64,000 bases of DNA from Caldisericia bacterium (GTDB taxonomy: Bacteria > Caldisericota > Caldisericia > B22-G15): assembly GCA_026414995.1 (NCBI GenBank), contig JAOAHY010000002.1:103095-167094 (forward strand). Reading direction: 5' to 3'. A program made the position numbers and the translations under genes. Below the pieces are notes generated by a model. The model ran no database searches. It saw nothing but the letters and a program-made list of their open reading frames with translations, and had not been told where the DNA came from. Below are positions 52,967 through 61,266 of the stretch, one piece after another (position 1 is the first letter of the stretch; each line of letters begins with the position of its first letter).

Positions 52967-53979
52967 CTTATCTTTTTCCTCATATAAAAATTACCTGGAA
53001 AACTTTGGATAAGCCCTTTACTTTCAAGAGAAACAAGTATAGGTAAATCTTTTGGTGAGTTAGTTATATCATCAATATATGTTATTGTATAAGGAACTAA
53101 TTCTAAAATTCTCTTCTCATCCTCATCTAAAATAGGAAGTTCTCTCTCAAAATGTTTAATATTTAAAAATTCAAGAATGTCTGAATATTTACATAATATA
53201 TTTGCACCTTCTTTTATTATTTTATGACATCCTTCAGATTTTTCACTGTTGATTTGACCTGGAACAGCAAAAACTTCTCTTCCAAAATCAATAGCAAAAT
53301 CAACTGTTATTAATGCACCGCTTTTTAATGGTGATTCAACAAGAACAAGAACCTTAGATAATCCTGAAATAATTCTATTTCTTTCTGGAAAATGAAAATC
53401 TTTTGGTTTTTCATCTGGAAAATATTCTGAAATTAATGCTCCATTCTCTTCTATCTTTTTAGCAAGTGTTAAATTTTTTGATGGATAAATATTGTTTAAA
53501 CCACCACCTAAAATTGCATAAGTTTCTCCGCCCCCTTTAATTGCTCCTATATGAGCATAAGTATCTATTCCATAAGCAAGACCACTTATTATAACAATTC
53601 CATATTTTACAAGAAATGATGAGAGATCTTCGCTTACATACTTTCCATATTCACTGCATCTTCTTGTACCGACAATACTTACTCCTAAAAAATCTTTTTT
53701 TAATTTTCCTTTATAAAATAGAGCAATTGGTGGATCAAAAATCTCTTTTAAAATTTCAGGATAATTCTCATCAAGAAATGTTATAAAATTAATTCCATTG
53801 TTTTTATATATTTCTAACTCTTTTCTCTCTTCATCAAAATTTAAATGAGAAATTTCTCTATGAATTAAATCATTTTTAATTAATTCCCATTTTTTCTTTC
53901 TTGAAATAGGAATTTTTAAAATTTTTAAAATAACCTCTTTATCACCATAAAGGTTTATTAAATCTAAAAGGTTCTTCAT
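52963..53979 (-). CDS. dprA: DNA-processing protein DprA/Smf
   Basis: 338 residues from the ATG at 53977-53979; a TTG at 54003 is a possible earlier start, and neither has a strong Shine-Dalgarno. The Rossmann core has VGTRRCSEYGK, SGLAYGIDTYAHIGAI, GGGLNNIYPSKN, FPERNRIISGLS and VPGQINSEKSEGCHKII, the canonical DprA signatures. A C-terminal winged-helix-like segment (about 290-346) follows. DprA loads RecA on incoming single-stranded DNA in natural transformation. It overlaps the UPF0282 gene by about 38 bases. Confidence 0.94.
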   Translation of the reverse strand: MKNLLDLINLYGDKEVILKILKIPISRKKKWELIKNDLIHREISHLNFDEERKELEIYKNNGINFITFLDENYPEILKEIFDPPIALFYKGKLKKDFLGVSIVGTRRCSEYGKYVSEDLSSFLVKYGIVIISGLAYGIDTYAHIGAIKGGGETYAILGGGLNNIYPSKNLTLAKKIEENGALISEYFPDEKPKDFHFPERNRIISGLSKVLVLVESPLKSGALITVDFAIDFGREVFAVPGQINSEKSEGCHKIIKEGANILCKYSDILEFLNIKHFERELPILDEDEKRILELVPYTITYIDDITNSPKDLPILVSLESKGLIQSFPGNFYMRKKIR

Positions 53980-54790
53980 AAAAAATTTTTCTCTCTGCTT
54001 CAAGAAGATTCTCTTCTTTATTTAAAAAAGAAGCGTAATTTAAAATAGGTTTTCCATTTTTTTTGAATATTAAAAAATAATCTTTTAATTTTTCTTTATA
54101 ATCTAATTCTCTATATGGATGATGTTCCATAATAAATATTTTAATATTTGTTTCATTAAGGATCTTTTCAGTATTATAAATTGCTTTATCAAGAACTTCT
54201 AAAACTGGGCCATCAAAAATTAAAATATCAGGAAATTCTTTTATTACAAAATATTCTGAATTTTCACTTGAAAATCCAGAAATATCTGAGGTATATAAAA
54301 ATTTCTCTCCATCATCAATTAAAATTGATATAACACCACCCATATTTTCATCTAATCCATGCGGAAATATTTCTGAAAATTTAATTTTTGTTTTATTAAA
54401 AATTATTTCACCATTAGCAATTCTATAATATTTTGAATTTTTTTCTAATATATCTAAAAGTTTTTTTGCTCTTTCTTTTTGATTATCACTTATAAAATTT
54501 ACTGGATCTTTAATAAAAACAATTTTATCTTTATAATAATCTTCATAAAAAGAAAAGTGATCTAAATGATAATGAGTTATTATTATTAAATCAGATATAT
54601 CTATTTTTTCTTTTATAATTTTTTTAATATTATCTCCTACTCTAAACTCATAAGGAGTTGGTGGGTAAGAATTTTTTAATTTTGGAATAGAAAAACCTGG
54701 GTCAATTAAAATTTTTAAATCAAGAGTTTCAACAAAAATAGATGTACTTCTTACACCAAGAGTTTCGCCTGCTAATGGATATATTTTCAT
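53942..54790 (-). CDS. UPF0282-like metallo-beta-lactamase-fold hydrolase
   Basis: 282 residues. The start IYPLAGETLGVRSTSIFVET and ILIDPGFSIPKLKNSYPPTPYE match the UPF0282 family ('aeSLGVRSMatfVet' and 'DPG...lPPhp-E'). The metal site is THYHLDH near 79-85, with a later TSDISG and MEHHPYRELDY supplying other ligands. Families of this kind are mainly archaeal as far as I know; function is unknown, and RNA/DNA nuclease or hydrolase roles are possible. It lies between miaB and dprA and overlaps dprA. Confidence 0.78.
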   Translation of the reverse strand: MKIYPLAGETLGVRSTSIFVETLDLKILIDPGFSIPKLKNSYPPTPYEFRVGDNIKKIIKEKIDISDLIIITHYHLDHFSFYEDYYKDKIVFIKDPVNFISDNQKERAKKLLDILEKNSKYYRIANGEIIFNKTKIKFSEIFPHGLDENMGGVISILIDDGEKFLYTSDISGFSSENSEYFVIKEFPDILIFDGPVLEVLDKAIYNTEKILNETNIKIFIMEHHPYRELDYKEKLKDYFLIFKKNGKPILNYASFLNKEENLLEAERKIFYEEPFRFNKPLW

Positions 54791-56026
54791 CTATATTTTC
54801 TTCCCAAAAAGCTCTCTTATGTTTACTTTATCTATTTTTGTTTTTATAATTTTTCCAAAATCTTCCTCTTTTATCCCATCAACTATAACAACTCTTCCCC
54901 CCTTTTCTTTTCCAATTCCCTTGCCATCTTTTATATTTTCTATTAAAACTTCAACCTCTTTTCCAATAAATTCTTTATATTTTTTAAGAGTAATTTCGTC
55001 TTGAATTTTTATAAGATAATTTAACCTTCTCAATTTTTCACTTTCTGGAATTTCACATTCAAGTTTTTCAGAATATGTTTTTGGTCTCTTTGAATAACTA
55101 AACATGAATGCTCTATCAAACTCAATTTTTTTAACAGCATCAATTGTTTGTAAAAAATCTTCTTCATCCTCTCCAGGAAACCCAACAAGCAAATCTGTGG
55201 TAATTGATGCATCTTTAAAGACATCTCTTATTTTTTCTATAATTCTTAAATATTCTTCAATTGTATATCCTCTTCTCATGAGTTTTAAAACTTTATTTGA
55301 ACCACTTTGTAGAGGTAGGTGAAAAAGTTGAAGTAAATTTTTAATATCTTTTAATTCATCAATCCACTCTAATTTAAAATTTTTTGGGTGAGAAGTTAAA
55401 AAACTGATTCTTTCAAAGGGAATCTTTGAAACTTCTTTTAAAATTTTTAAAAATCCATCTTCTAAACCAAGATCTTTTCCATAATCATTTACATTTTGAC
55501 CAATTAAAACTATTTCTCTTGCACCTTCTTTATAAATTTCTTCTGCTTCTCTTAAAATTAAATCAAAGGGTTTGCTTTTCTCAAAACCTCTTGCAAAAGG
55601 AACAATACAGTATGAACAAAAGTGATTGCAACCAAAAATTATAGGAAGATATCTTGAAATAAGAGGCACTCCTTTTTTAATAACTTCTCCTTCAATTTCT
55701 TTTGCTAATGTGAAAAGTTCTTCTTCTTTATCATAAAGACCTACAATATATGGTTTAAATTTCTTTTCTATTTCATCTTTATTAATTTCACCAAGACAAC
55801 CTATAACAATAAGTTTTGCTTCTTTTTTCTTAATTTTATTAACTTTTCCAATATATGAATAGATTTTATGTTTTACCTTTTCCCTAACTGCACATGTATT
55901 AACAATAATATAATCAGCATTTTTAACATCACTCTCTAATCCTTTTGATGACAAAAGGGAAGATAAATAGAGTGATGTATACTCATTCATCTGACAACCA
56001 AAAGTTTTTATGTGAAATTTTATCAC
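54791..56026 (-). CDS. miaB: tRNA-2-methylthio-N6-dimethylallyladenosine synthase-like methylthiotransferase
   Basis: 411 residues. Domain UPF0004 with FGCQMNEYTS and NTCAVREKVKHK (cluster II cysteines), radical SAM motif CNHFCSYCIVPFARG near 133-147, QNVNDYG, and a C-terminal TRAM-like strand segment with GKEVEVLIENIKDGKGIG. The CAVRE sequence is typical of MiaB. MtaB and RimO are relatives but MiaB fits best. It overlaps cca by four bases. Confidence 0.9.
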   Translation of the reverse strand: MIKFHIKTFGCQMNEYTSLYLSSLLSSKGLESDVKNADYIIVNTCAVREKVKHKIYSYIGKVNKIKKKEAKLIVIGCLGEINKDEIEKKFKPYIVGLYDKEEELFTLAKEIEGEVIKKGVPLISRYLPIIFGCNHFCSYCIVPFARGFEKSKPFDLILREAEEIYKEGAREIVLIGQNVNDYGKDLGLEDGFLKILKEVSKIPFERISFLTSHPKNFKLEWIDELKDIKNLLQLFHLPLQSGSNKVLKLMRRGYTIEEYLRIIEKIRDVFKDASITTDLLVGFPGEDEEDFLQTIDAVKKIEFDRAFMFSYSKRPKTYSEKLECEIPESEKLRRLNYLIKIQDEITLKKYKEFIGKEVEVLIENIKDGKGIGKEKGGRVVIVDGIKEEDFGKIIKTKIDKVNIRELFGKKI

Positions 56027-57339
56027 TCTTCTCTTTTAAGATATTTGTCTATAAGGGCTTTTGCATCCTCTTTTGTTTTTATTTTTTCAAGAATTTGATG
56101 AGCCTTAAGATACATTAAAAGATCTCCAACAAAAGGAGATGGAGTTAGTCCATACTCTTTTACAATCTCATTACCAGAAATTACAAGAGATTTAAATCTA
56201 TTTTTTACAAACAGACCAACAAAATCAAGAACCTCTTTTCTTGGGAATTTCTTCGAGCCCTTATAATAAAAAGTCAAAAGCATATACGCTTCAATTGTTT
56301 CTTTTTTGTATGTCCTGAAGAATGTTCCAATAAAATCAACTGATAAAATATCTTGTCCTTCATCAAAACTATTTTTCAGATATTTAAAAGCAAAAATTAC
56401 ATTTTGAACTTTTGTGCAAGTTCTTAAAGAAGCATTGAATTTTTTTCTAACAAAAAGAGCGGGGGTTTCTTCTCCAAAACAAAGAAGAGCTAGTTTAAAT
56501 GTTTGAATATGAAAAACTTCTTTTCCAACAGGTTCATTCCAGAAATTTACATAAACTTCTCTTACTTCTTCTTGCTTGAAATATTTATCAGGATTTTTAA
56601 TTGAATCATCAAGATTTGTTAAAGCCATATCAACAAATTCAAAATTTATATTTGGAAATATCTCTTTCAGAACACCACTTTCATTAAGATCATAAAGAAT
56701 TTGATTATCCATCATTAAAATTCTAAAGAACTCTTCTCTCATTCTTTCAGGAGAAACTTTATCTAATAGAGATTTATTTAACTGAAGGTTTTTTAATGTA
56801 TCTTTTTCAATTTCAAAACCTAAAGTATGTTTAAATCTAAACGCTCTTAAAACTCTTATTGGATCTTCTTCAAAAATTCCCTGATGTGTCTGTCTTATTA
56901 TTTTACTTTCAAGATCTTTTAAACCATTAAAGTAGTCTATAAAGAAATCTTCTTCATCTTTAAATATTTTTGTAAGGTTTACTGCCATTGAGTTTATTGT
57001 AAAATCTCTTCTCTCTAACTCCTCTTTAAAATTTTCCTCATTTATAAAAGAAACATCTATCCTTCTCCCTTCCCTCATTATCATAACTCTTGCATATATT
57101 TCTCTTTTTCTCAAATAAAACACACTTGCATTTAAAAAATGTGCAAGAGCCTTTACTGTACTTGTTGGAGCATCTACAATTATATCTATATCACTGCTCT
57201 CTTTACCGAGCAGTAAATCTCTAATGTAGCCTCCAACAAGATAAACAGTTGTATTGTTTAAAGAAAAAAATAAATTTACGGATCTAAGAAGTTCATCCTC
57301 TTTGATCCTTTTTTTAAGTTCCTGAAGTTTTTTCTCCAT
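56023..57339 (-). CDS. cca: CCA-adding / poly(A) polymerase family tRNA nucleotidyltransferase
   Basis: 438 residues, class II fold. Catalytic GGYIRDLLLGKESSDIDIIV near 36-55, RRIDVSF, RRDFTINSMAVN near 110-121, and EEDPIRVLRAFRFKHTLGFEIE near 160. The C-terminal 200 residues form the helical body/tail. With one gene in view it should build or repair the CCA end, but A-only and CC-only relatives look alike, and the encoded CCA in tRNA-Leu suggests a repair role. Overlaps ymdB by 26 bases. Confidence 0.9.
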   Translation of the reverse strand: MEKKLQELKKRIKEDELLRSVNLFFSLNNTTVYLVGGYIRDLLLGKESSDIDIIVDAPTSTVKALAHFLNASVFYLRKREIYARVMIMREGRRIDVSFINEENFKEELERRDFTINSMAVNLTKIFKDEEDFFIDYFNGLKDLESKIIRQTHQGIFEEDPIRVLRAFRFKHTLGFEIEKDTLKNLQLNKSLLDKVSPERMREEFFRILMMDNQILYDLNESGVLKEIFPNINFEFVDMALTNLDDSIKNPDKYFKQEEVREVYVNFWNEPVGKEVFHIQTFKLALLCFGEETPALFVRKKFNASLRTCTKVQNVIFAFKYLKNSFDEGQDILSVDFIGTFFRTYKKETIEAYMLLTFYYKGSKKFPRKEVLDFVGLFVKNRFKSLVISGNEIVKEYGLTPSPFVGDLLMYLKAHQILEKIKTKEDAKALIDKYLKREE

Positions 57340-58132
57340 GTGTTACCCCCTCTTTTCTAAGGTTTAAGTTATATCTTTTTATCATTAAAGTTTTACCATT
57401 TTTTTCATTAATTTCAAGTAATACAGAATTTAATCTAAGGTCATCTTTTGCAACCTCAAATCTTGTTGGAAGTTTAGTTATAAAATGTTGAATTGCTAAT
57501 TCTTTCTTTATTCCAATAACAGAATCAAAACTTCCAGTCATACCAACATCTGTTATGTAAGAGGTTCCAGTAGGTAATATCTCTTCATCGGAGGTTTGAA
57601 CATGTGTATGTGTACCAATTAGTGTAGAAATTTTACCAGAAAGAAAATGAAGCATTGCTCTTTTTTCACTTGTAGCCTCTGCATGAAAATCTACTATTTT
57701 AATTATTATATCACTATATTTTTTTAATTCATCATCAATTTTTCTAAAAGGACAATCAATAGGCTCCATAAATGTTCTTCCTTGAATGTTTATTATTAAA
57801 ACTTTATTTCCATTAACATCTAAAATTGTACTTCCTTTTCCTGGTGTGCCATCTGGATAATTAAGAGGTCTTAAAATAAGATTAGGATATTTTTCAAAAA
57901 CCTTTTTATATTCTTTATTATCCCATATATGATTTCCACTTGTTGCAACATTTACTCCAAAACTCAAAATCTCTTCAAACTTTTCTAAAGTTATACCAAA
58001 ACCACCTGAAAGATTTTCAACATTTGCAATAGTTAAATCTATTTTTTCTTCTATTATAATTTTTTGGAGGGTCTCTCTTAAGACCCTCCTTCCTGATTCA
58101 CCAACTATATCACCTATAAAAAGTATTCTCAT
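57314..58132 (-). CDS. ymdB: TIGR00282/YmdB metallophosphoesterase
   Basis: 272 residues. FIGDIVGESGRRVLRETL at the start, NVENLSGGFGITLEKFEEIL, TSGNHIWDNKE near 69-79, DFHAEATSEKRAM, THTHVQTSDEEILPTGTSYITDVGMTG-type end (key H-T-H pair). It hydrolyses 2',3'-cyclic nucleotides in Bacillus. The gene directly follows rny with a four-base overlap, the conserved rny-ymdB pair. Confidence 0.95.
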   Translation of the reverse strand: MRILFIGDIVGESGRRVLRETLQKIIIEEKIDLTIANVENLSGGFGITLEKFEEILSFGVNVATSGNHIWDNKEYKKVFEKYPNLILRPLNYPDGTPGKGSTILDVNGNKVLIINIQGRTFMEPIDCPFRKIDDELKKYSDIIIKIVDFHAEATSEKRAMLHFLSGKISTLIGTHTHVQTSDEEILPTGTSYITDVGMTGSFDSVIGIKKELAIQHFITKLPTRFEVAKDDLRLNSVLLEINEKNGKTLMIKRYNLNLRKEGVTHGEKTSGT

Positions 58133-59676
58133 TTTGCATATCCGAGTGCTTTACTTTCTCTTACAACTAAAACTTTAATCTGTCCTGGATAAACAACTTC
58201 ATTTTCAATTTTTTTTGCAATATCATATGCAAGTTTTGGCAAAAGAGAATCATCAATAGAATCTGGTTTTACAAAAACTCTAACTTCTCTTCCTGCTTGA
58301 AGTGCATATGCTTTTTCAACTCCTTCAAATGAAGTTGCTATTCTTTCTAATTCTTCAATTCTTTTTATGTATTGTTCAATTGATTCATTTCTTACACCTG
58401 GACGAGATGCTGAAATTGCATCTGCTGCCTGAATTATAAAATCAAGTGGCTTTTCAAGTGGAACATCATAGTGATGTGCTTGAATTGCATGAATTATCTC
58501 TTCATCTTCACCATACTTTCTTAAAAGTTCTGCTCCAATTTGAGCATGAGGTCCTTCAACCTCTTTATCAAGCGCTTTACCTATATCATGTAAAAGACCT
58601 GCTCTTTTTGCTTTTTGAATATCCATCTGAAGTTCACCAGCTATAATCCCTGCAAGATAAGCAACTTCAAGAGAGTGTTTTAAAACATTTTGACCAAAAC
58701 TTGTTCTAAATTTTAATTTTCCTATAAGTTTTACAAGATCTTTATTCATATCAACTATGTTTAATTCTAAAAGTGCTTTTTCTCCCTCTTCCATAATTTT
58801 CTCTTCCATCTCTTGTCTTGCTTTCTCATACAACTCTTCAATTCTTGAAGGGTGAATTCTTCCATCAAGTATTAATTTTTCTAAGGTTAACCTTGCTATT
58901 TCTCTTCTAATTGGGTCAAAAGAAGATATTACAACCGCCTCTGGTGTATCATCAATAATAAGTTCTGTTTCAGTTAATGACTCAAATGTCCTTATATTTC
59001 TTCCTTCTCTTCCTATAATCCTTCCTTTTATTTCATCATTTGGAAGTGGTACAACAGTTATTGTAGATTCTGCAACAAAATCAACTGCAGTTCTCTGAAT
59101 TGCTGTTGAAATTATCTCTTGTGCTTTCATTTTTTCAATTTCTTTTAATTTATCTTCATATTCTTTTATTTTCTTACTTAAATCTAAACTTAACTCTTTT
59201 TCCAATTTTTCCATAAGCTCTTTTTTTGCTTCTTCTTCAGTTAAATTTGCAATACGAAGAAGTTCTTGTTTATGTTTTTCATATTGTCTCGCAAGTGCTT
59301 CTCTCATTTTTCTTATCTCTTCCTCTTTTTGGACAATTGTTTTTTCTCTTCTATCAATTGATTCAAGTTTCTTTTCAAGCATTTCCTCTCTTTGTATAAG
59401 TTTTGCTTCAAGTTTCTGAATCTCTTGTTTTCTTAATTTAAGATCCTTTTCTGTCTCATTTCTTATTCTTACTGCTTCTTCTCTTGCCTTTGATATTATC
59501 TCTTTTGATCTTGATTCTGCTTCTTGAACAGCCATCTCTTTAATTCTTTGCGCCTCTTTTTCTGCACCACCAATTTTACTTTCTGCAACAAATCTTCTTA
59601 TATAAAAACCAACTAACCCTCCTAAGAGAAAAACAACTATTATTAAAATTTCATATGCTATCAATGATAAATTCAT
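58129..59676 (-). CDS. rny: Ribonuclease Y
   Basis: 515 residues. N-terminal membrane anchor (about 5-27), coiled coil (30-200), KH domain with IIGREGRNIRTFESLTE near 222-238 and an HD domain with HDIGKALDKEVEGPH near 362-376. It starts mRNA decay at the membrane. Two bases after recX on the same strand; the next gene ymdB overlaps its stop. Confidence 0.97.
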   Translation of the reverse strand: MNLSLIAYEILIIVVFLLGGLVGFYIRRFVAESKIGGAEKEAQRIKEMAVQEAESRSKEIISKAREEAVRIRNETEKDLKLRKQEIQKLEAKLIQREEMLEKKLESIDRREKTIVQKEEEIRKMREALARQYEKHKQELLRIANLTEEEAKKELMEKLEKELSLDLSKKIKEYEDKLKEIEKMKAQEIISTAIQRTAVDFVAESTITVVPLPNDEIKGRIIGREGRNIRTFESLTETELIIDDTPEAVVISSFDPIRREIARLTLEKLILDGRIHPSRIEELYEKARQEMEEKIMEEGEKALLELNIVDMNKDLVKLIGKLKFRTSFGQNVLKHSLEVAYLAGIIAGELQMDIQKAKRAGLLHDIGKALDKEVEGPHAQIGAELLRKYGEDEEIIHAIQAHHYDVPLEKPLDFIIQAADAISASRPGVRNESIEQYIKRIEELERIATSFEGVEKAYALQAGREVRVFVKPDSIDDSLLPKLAYDIAKKIENEVVYPGQIKVLVVRESKALGYAK

Positions 59677-59678
59677 AT

Positions 59679-60101
59679 CTAATCCTCCTTTTCTTTAAGA
59701 ACTTCTAAAATTAAAGATTCTTTGAAACCTTTGTTTATTAGGTATCTGACCTTTTTTTCAAACTCGGCCTTTCTTTTTGAAAATTTTTTAATGTTTTCTT
59801 TTTCGAGTTTATGATCTAAATATTTTTTTATTCCATCTTTTACAAAATTTTTATCTAAACCCAACTCTATTAAATATTTATATATTTTTAATTCTCCCCA
59901 ACCTCTTCTCTGTAAATAATTAATTTTTCTCTCAATAAGAGAAAAATCATCTATGATATTTTTTTGAATAAGATATTCAATTACCTCATCAATTTCTTCT
60001 TTTTTATATCCATTCTTAATTAATTTCATCTTTAACTCTATTTTAAAATAATCTCTATTCCCTAAAAGTTTAAGGGAATAGTTTAATAAATCTATATTCA
60101 A
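59679..60101 (-). CDS. recX: RecX recombination regulator
   Basis: 140 residues, all helical with three tandem three-helix repeats; YSLKLLGNRDYFKIELKMKLIKNGY, IDEVIEYLIQKNIIDDFSL and LINKGFKESLILEVL mark them. RecX binds and limits RecA filaments. It lies two bases after recA on the same strand, the common recA-recX order. The weak primary conservation in RecX makes the call depend partly on this context. Confidence 0.88.
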   Translation of the reverse strand: MNIDLLNYSLKLLGNRDYFKIELKMKLIKNGYKKEEIDEVIEYLIQKNIIDDFSLIERKINYLQRRGWGELKIYKYLIELGLDKNFVKDGIKKYLDHKLEKENIKKFSKRKAEFEKKVRYLINKGFKESLILEVLKEKED

Positions 60102-60103
60102 TT

Positions 60104-61120
60104 TTATTTATTTTCTTTAACTTCTTCTTTCTCAGGAAAAACTTTTTTTCTTACCTCTTTTTCTATCTCTTTTAATAGGTCTGGATTTTTTTCAAAAAAT
60201 TCTAAAACATTCTTTCTTCCCTGAGATATTCTTTCTCCTTTATATGAATACCAAGTTCCACTCTTTTCAATTATTCCAAGTTCAACTGCAGCGTCAAAAA
60301 TACATCCAGATTTCAAAACTCCTTTTCCATATATTATATCAAAAAATGCCTCTTTATAAGGTGGAGCAATTTTATTTTTAACAACTTTTGCTTTAACTGA
60401 AGTTCCGATTATAGTCTCACCTTCTTTTATAGAGTCTCCTTTTCTTATTTCAATTCTTATAGTTGAATAAAATTTTAGTGCTCTTCCACCTGGAGTTACT
60501 TCAGGATTACCAAACATAACTCCAAGTTTTTCTCTAACTTGGTTTACAAATATTGCAACAGTTTTTGATTTTGATATTGCAGTGTTTAATCTTCTTAAAG
60601 TTTGTGACATAAGTCTTGCTTGAAGTGCCATAAATTGGTCACCAATCTCTCCTTCAAGTTCAGTTTTTGGAACAAGAGCTGCAACTGAATCAATAACAAG
60701 AATATCTATTGCGCCACTTCTTGCTAATGTTTCAGCAATCTCTAAAGCTTGTTCAGCATAATCAGGTTGAGAAATATATAATTTTGCTAAATCAACACCA
60801 ATTGCCTCAGCATAAGAGGGGTCAAGAGCGTGTTCTGCATCAATATAAACTGCATAACCACCTTGCCTTTGAACTTCAGCAACTGCCTCAAGCGCAACAG
60901 TAGATTTACCACTTCCTTCTTGTCCAAAAATTTCAATAATTCTTCCTCTTGGATATCCTCCAGCGCCAAGTGCAATATCAAGTGTTAATATTCCTGAAGA
61001 TATAACTTCAGTATCAAGGAGCTCCCTTTTTTCTCCGAGTTTCATTATGGAGCCCTTGCCAAATCTTTTTTCTATATCAGAAATTGTTATATTTAGCATC
61101 TTCTCTTTTTCATCAGCCAT
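60104..61120 (-). CDS. recA: RecA recombinase
   Basis: 338 residues. Walker [10 protein letters not shown] near 65-73, DAEHALDP, the [12 protein letters not shown]alker B, L1 loop near 155, MAT-like L2 ([19 protein letters not shown]), and a Lys/Glu-rich tail. It pairs homologous DNA. First gene of a 14-gene minus-strand run down to 48057; AGGAGGT lies eight bases before the ATG. No LexA-type inverted operator was recognised in the leader. Confidence 0.98.
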   Translation of the reverse strand: MADEKEKMLNITISDIEKRFGKGSIMKLGEKRELLDTEVISSGILTLDIALGAGGYPRGRIIEIFGQEGSGKSTVALEAVAEVQRQGGYAVYIDAEHALDPSYAEAIGVDLAKLYISQPDYAEQALEIAETLARSGAIDILVIDSVAALVPKTELEGEIGDQFMALQARLMSQTLRRLNTAISKSKTVAIFVNQVREKLGVMFGNPEVTPGGRALKFYSTIRIEIRKGDSIKEGETIIGTSVKAKVVKNKIAPPYKEAFFDIIYGKGVLKSGCIFDAAVELGIIEKSGTWYSYKGERISQGRKNVLEFFEKNPDLLKEIEKEVRKKVFPEKEEVKENK

Positions 61121-61160
61121 TATATAAAACCTCCTATAATTCTTTTCTCATTTTCTTTTC

Positions 61161-61169
61161 ATTTTACCA
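61161..61169 (-). promoter_or_regulatory. Extended -10 promoter of the recA run
   Basis: On the minus strand TG-G-TAAAAT about 40 bases upstream of the recA ATG. The -35 is not clear. Confidence 0.4.
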
Positions 61170-61217
61170 GATTTTAAAAAAATAAAAAGATAGAGGATTT
61201 TAAAAAAAATTAAATTT

Positions 61218-61226
61218 TGTTATAAT
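61218..61226 (+). promoter_or_regulatory. Extended -10 promoter of the surface-protein gene
   Basis: TG-T-TATAAT at 61218-61226 with a leader of about 33 bases ending TTGGAGG, six bases before the ATG at 61267. Confidence 0.55.
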
Positions 61227-61266
61227 GATAAAAACTTAAAATAGAAATTTATTTTGGAGGTTTTTA

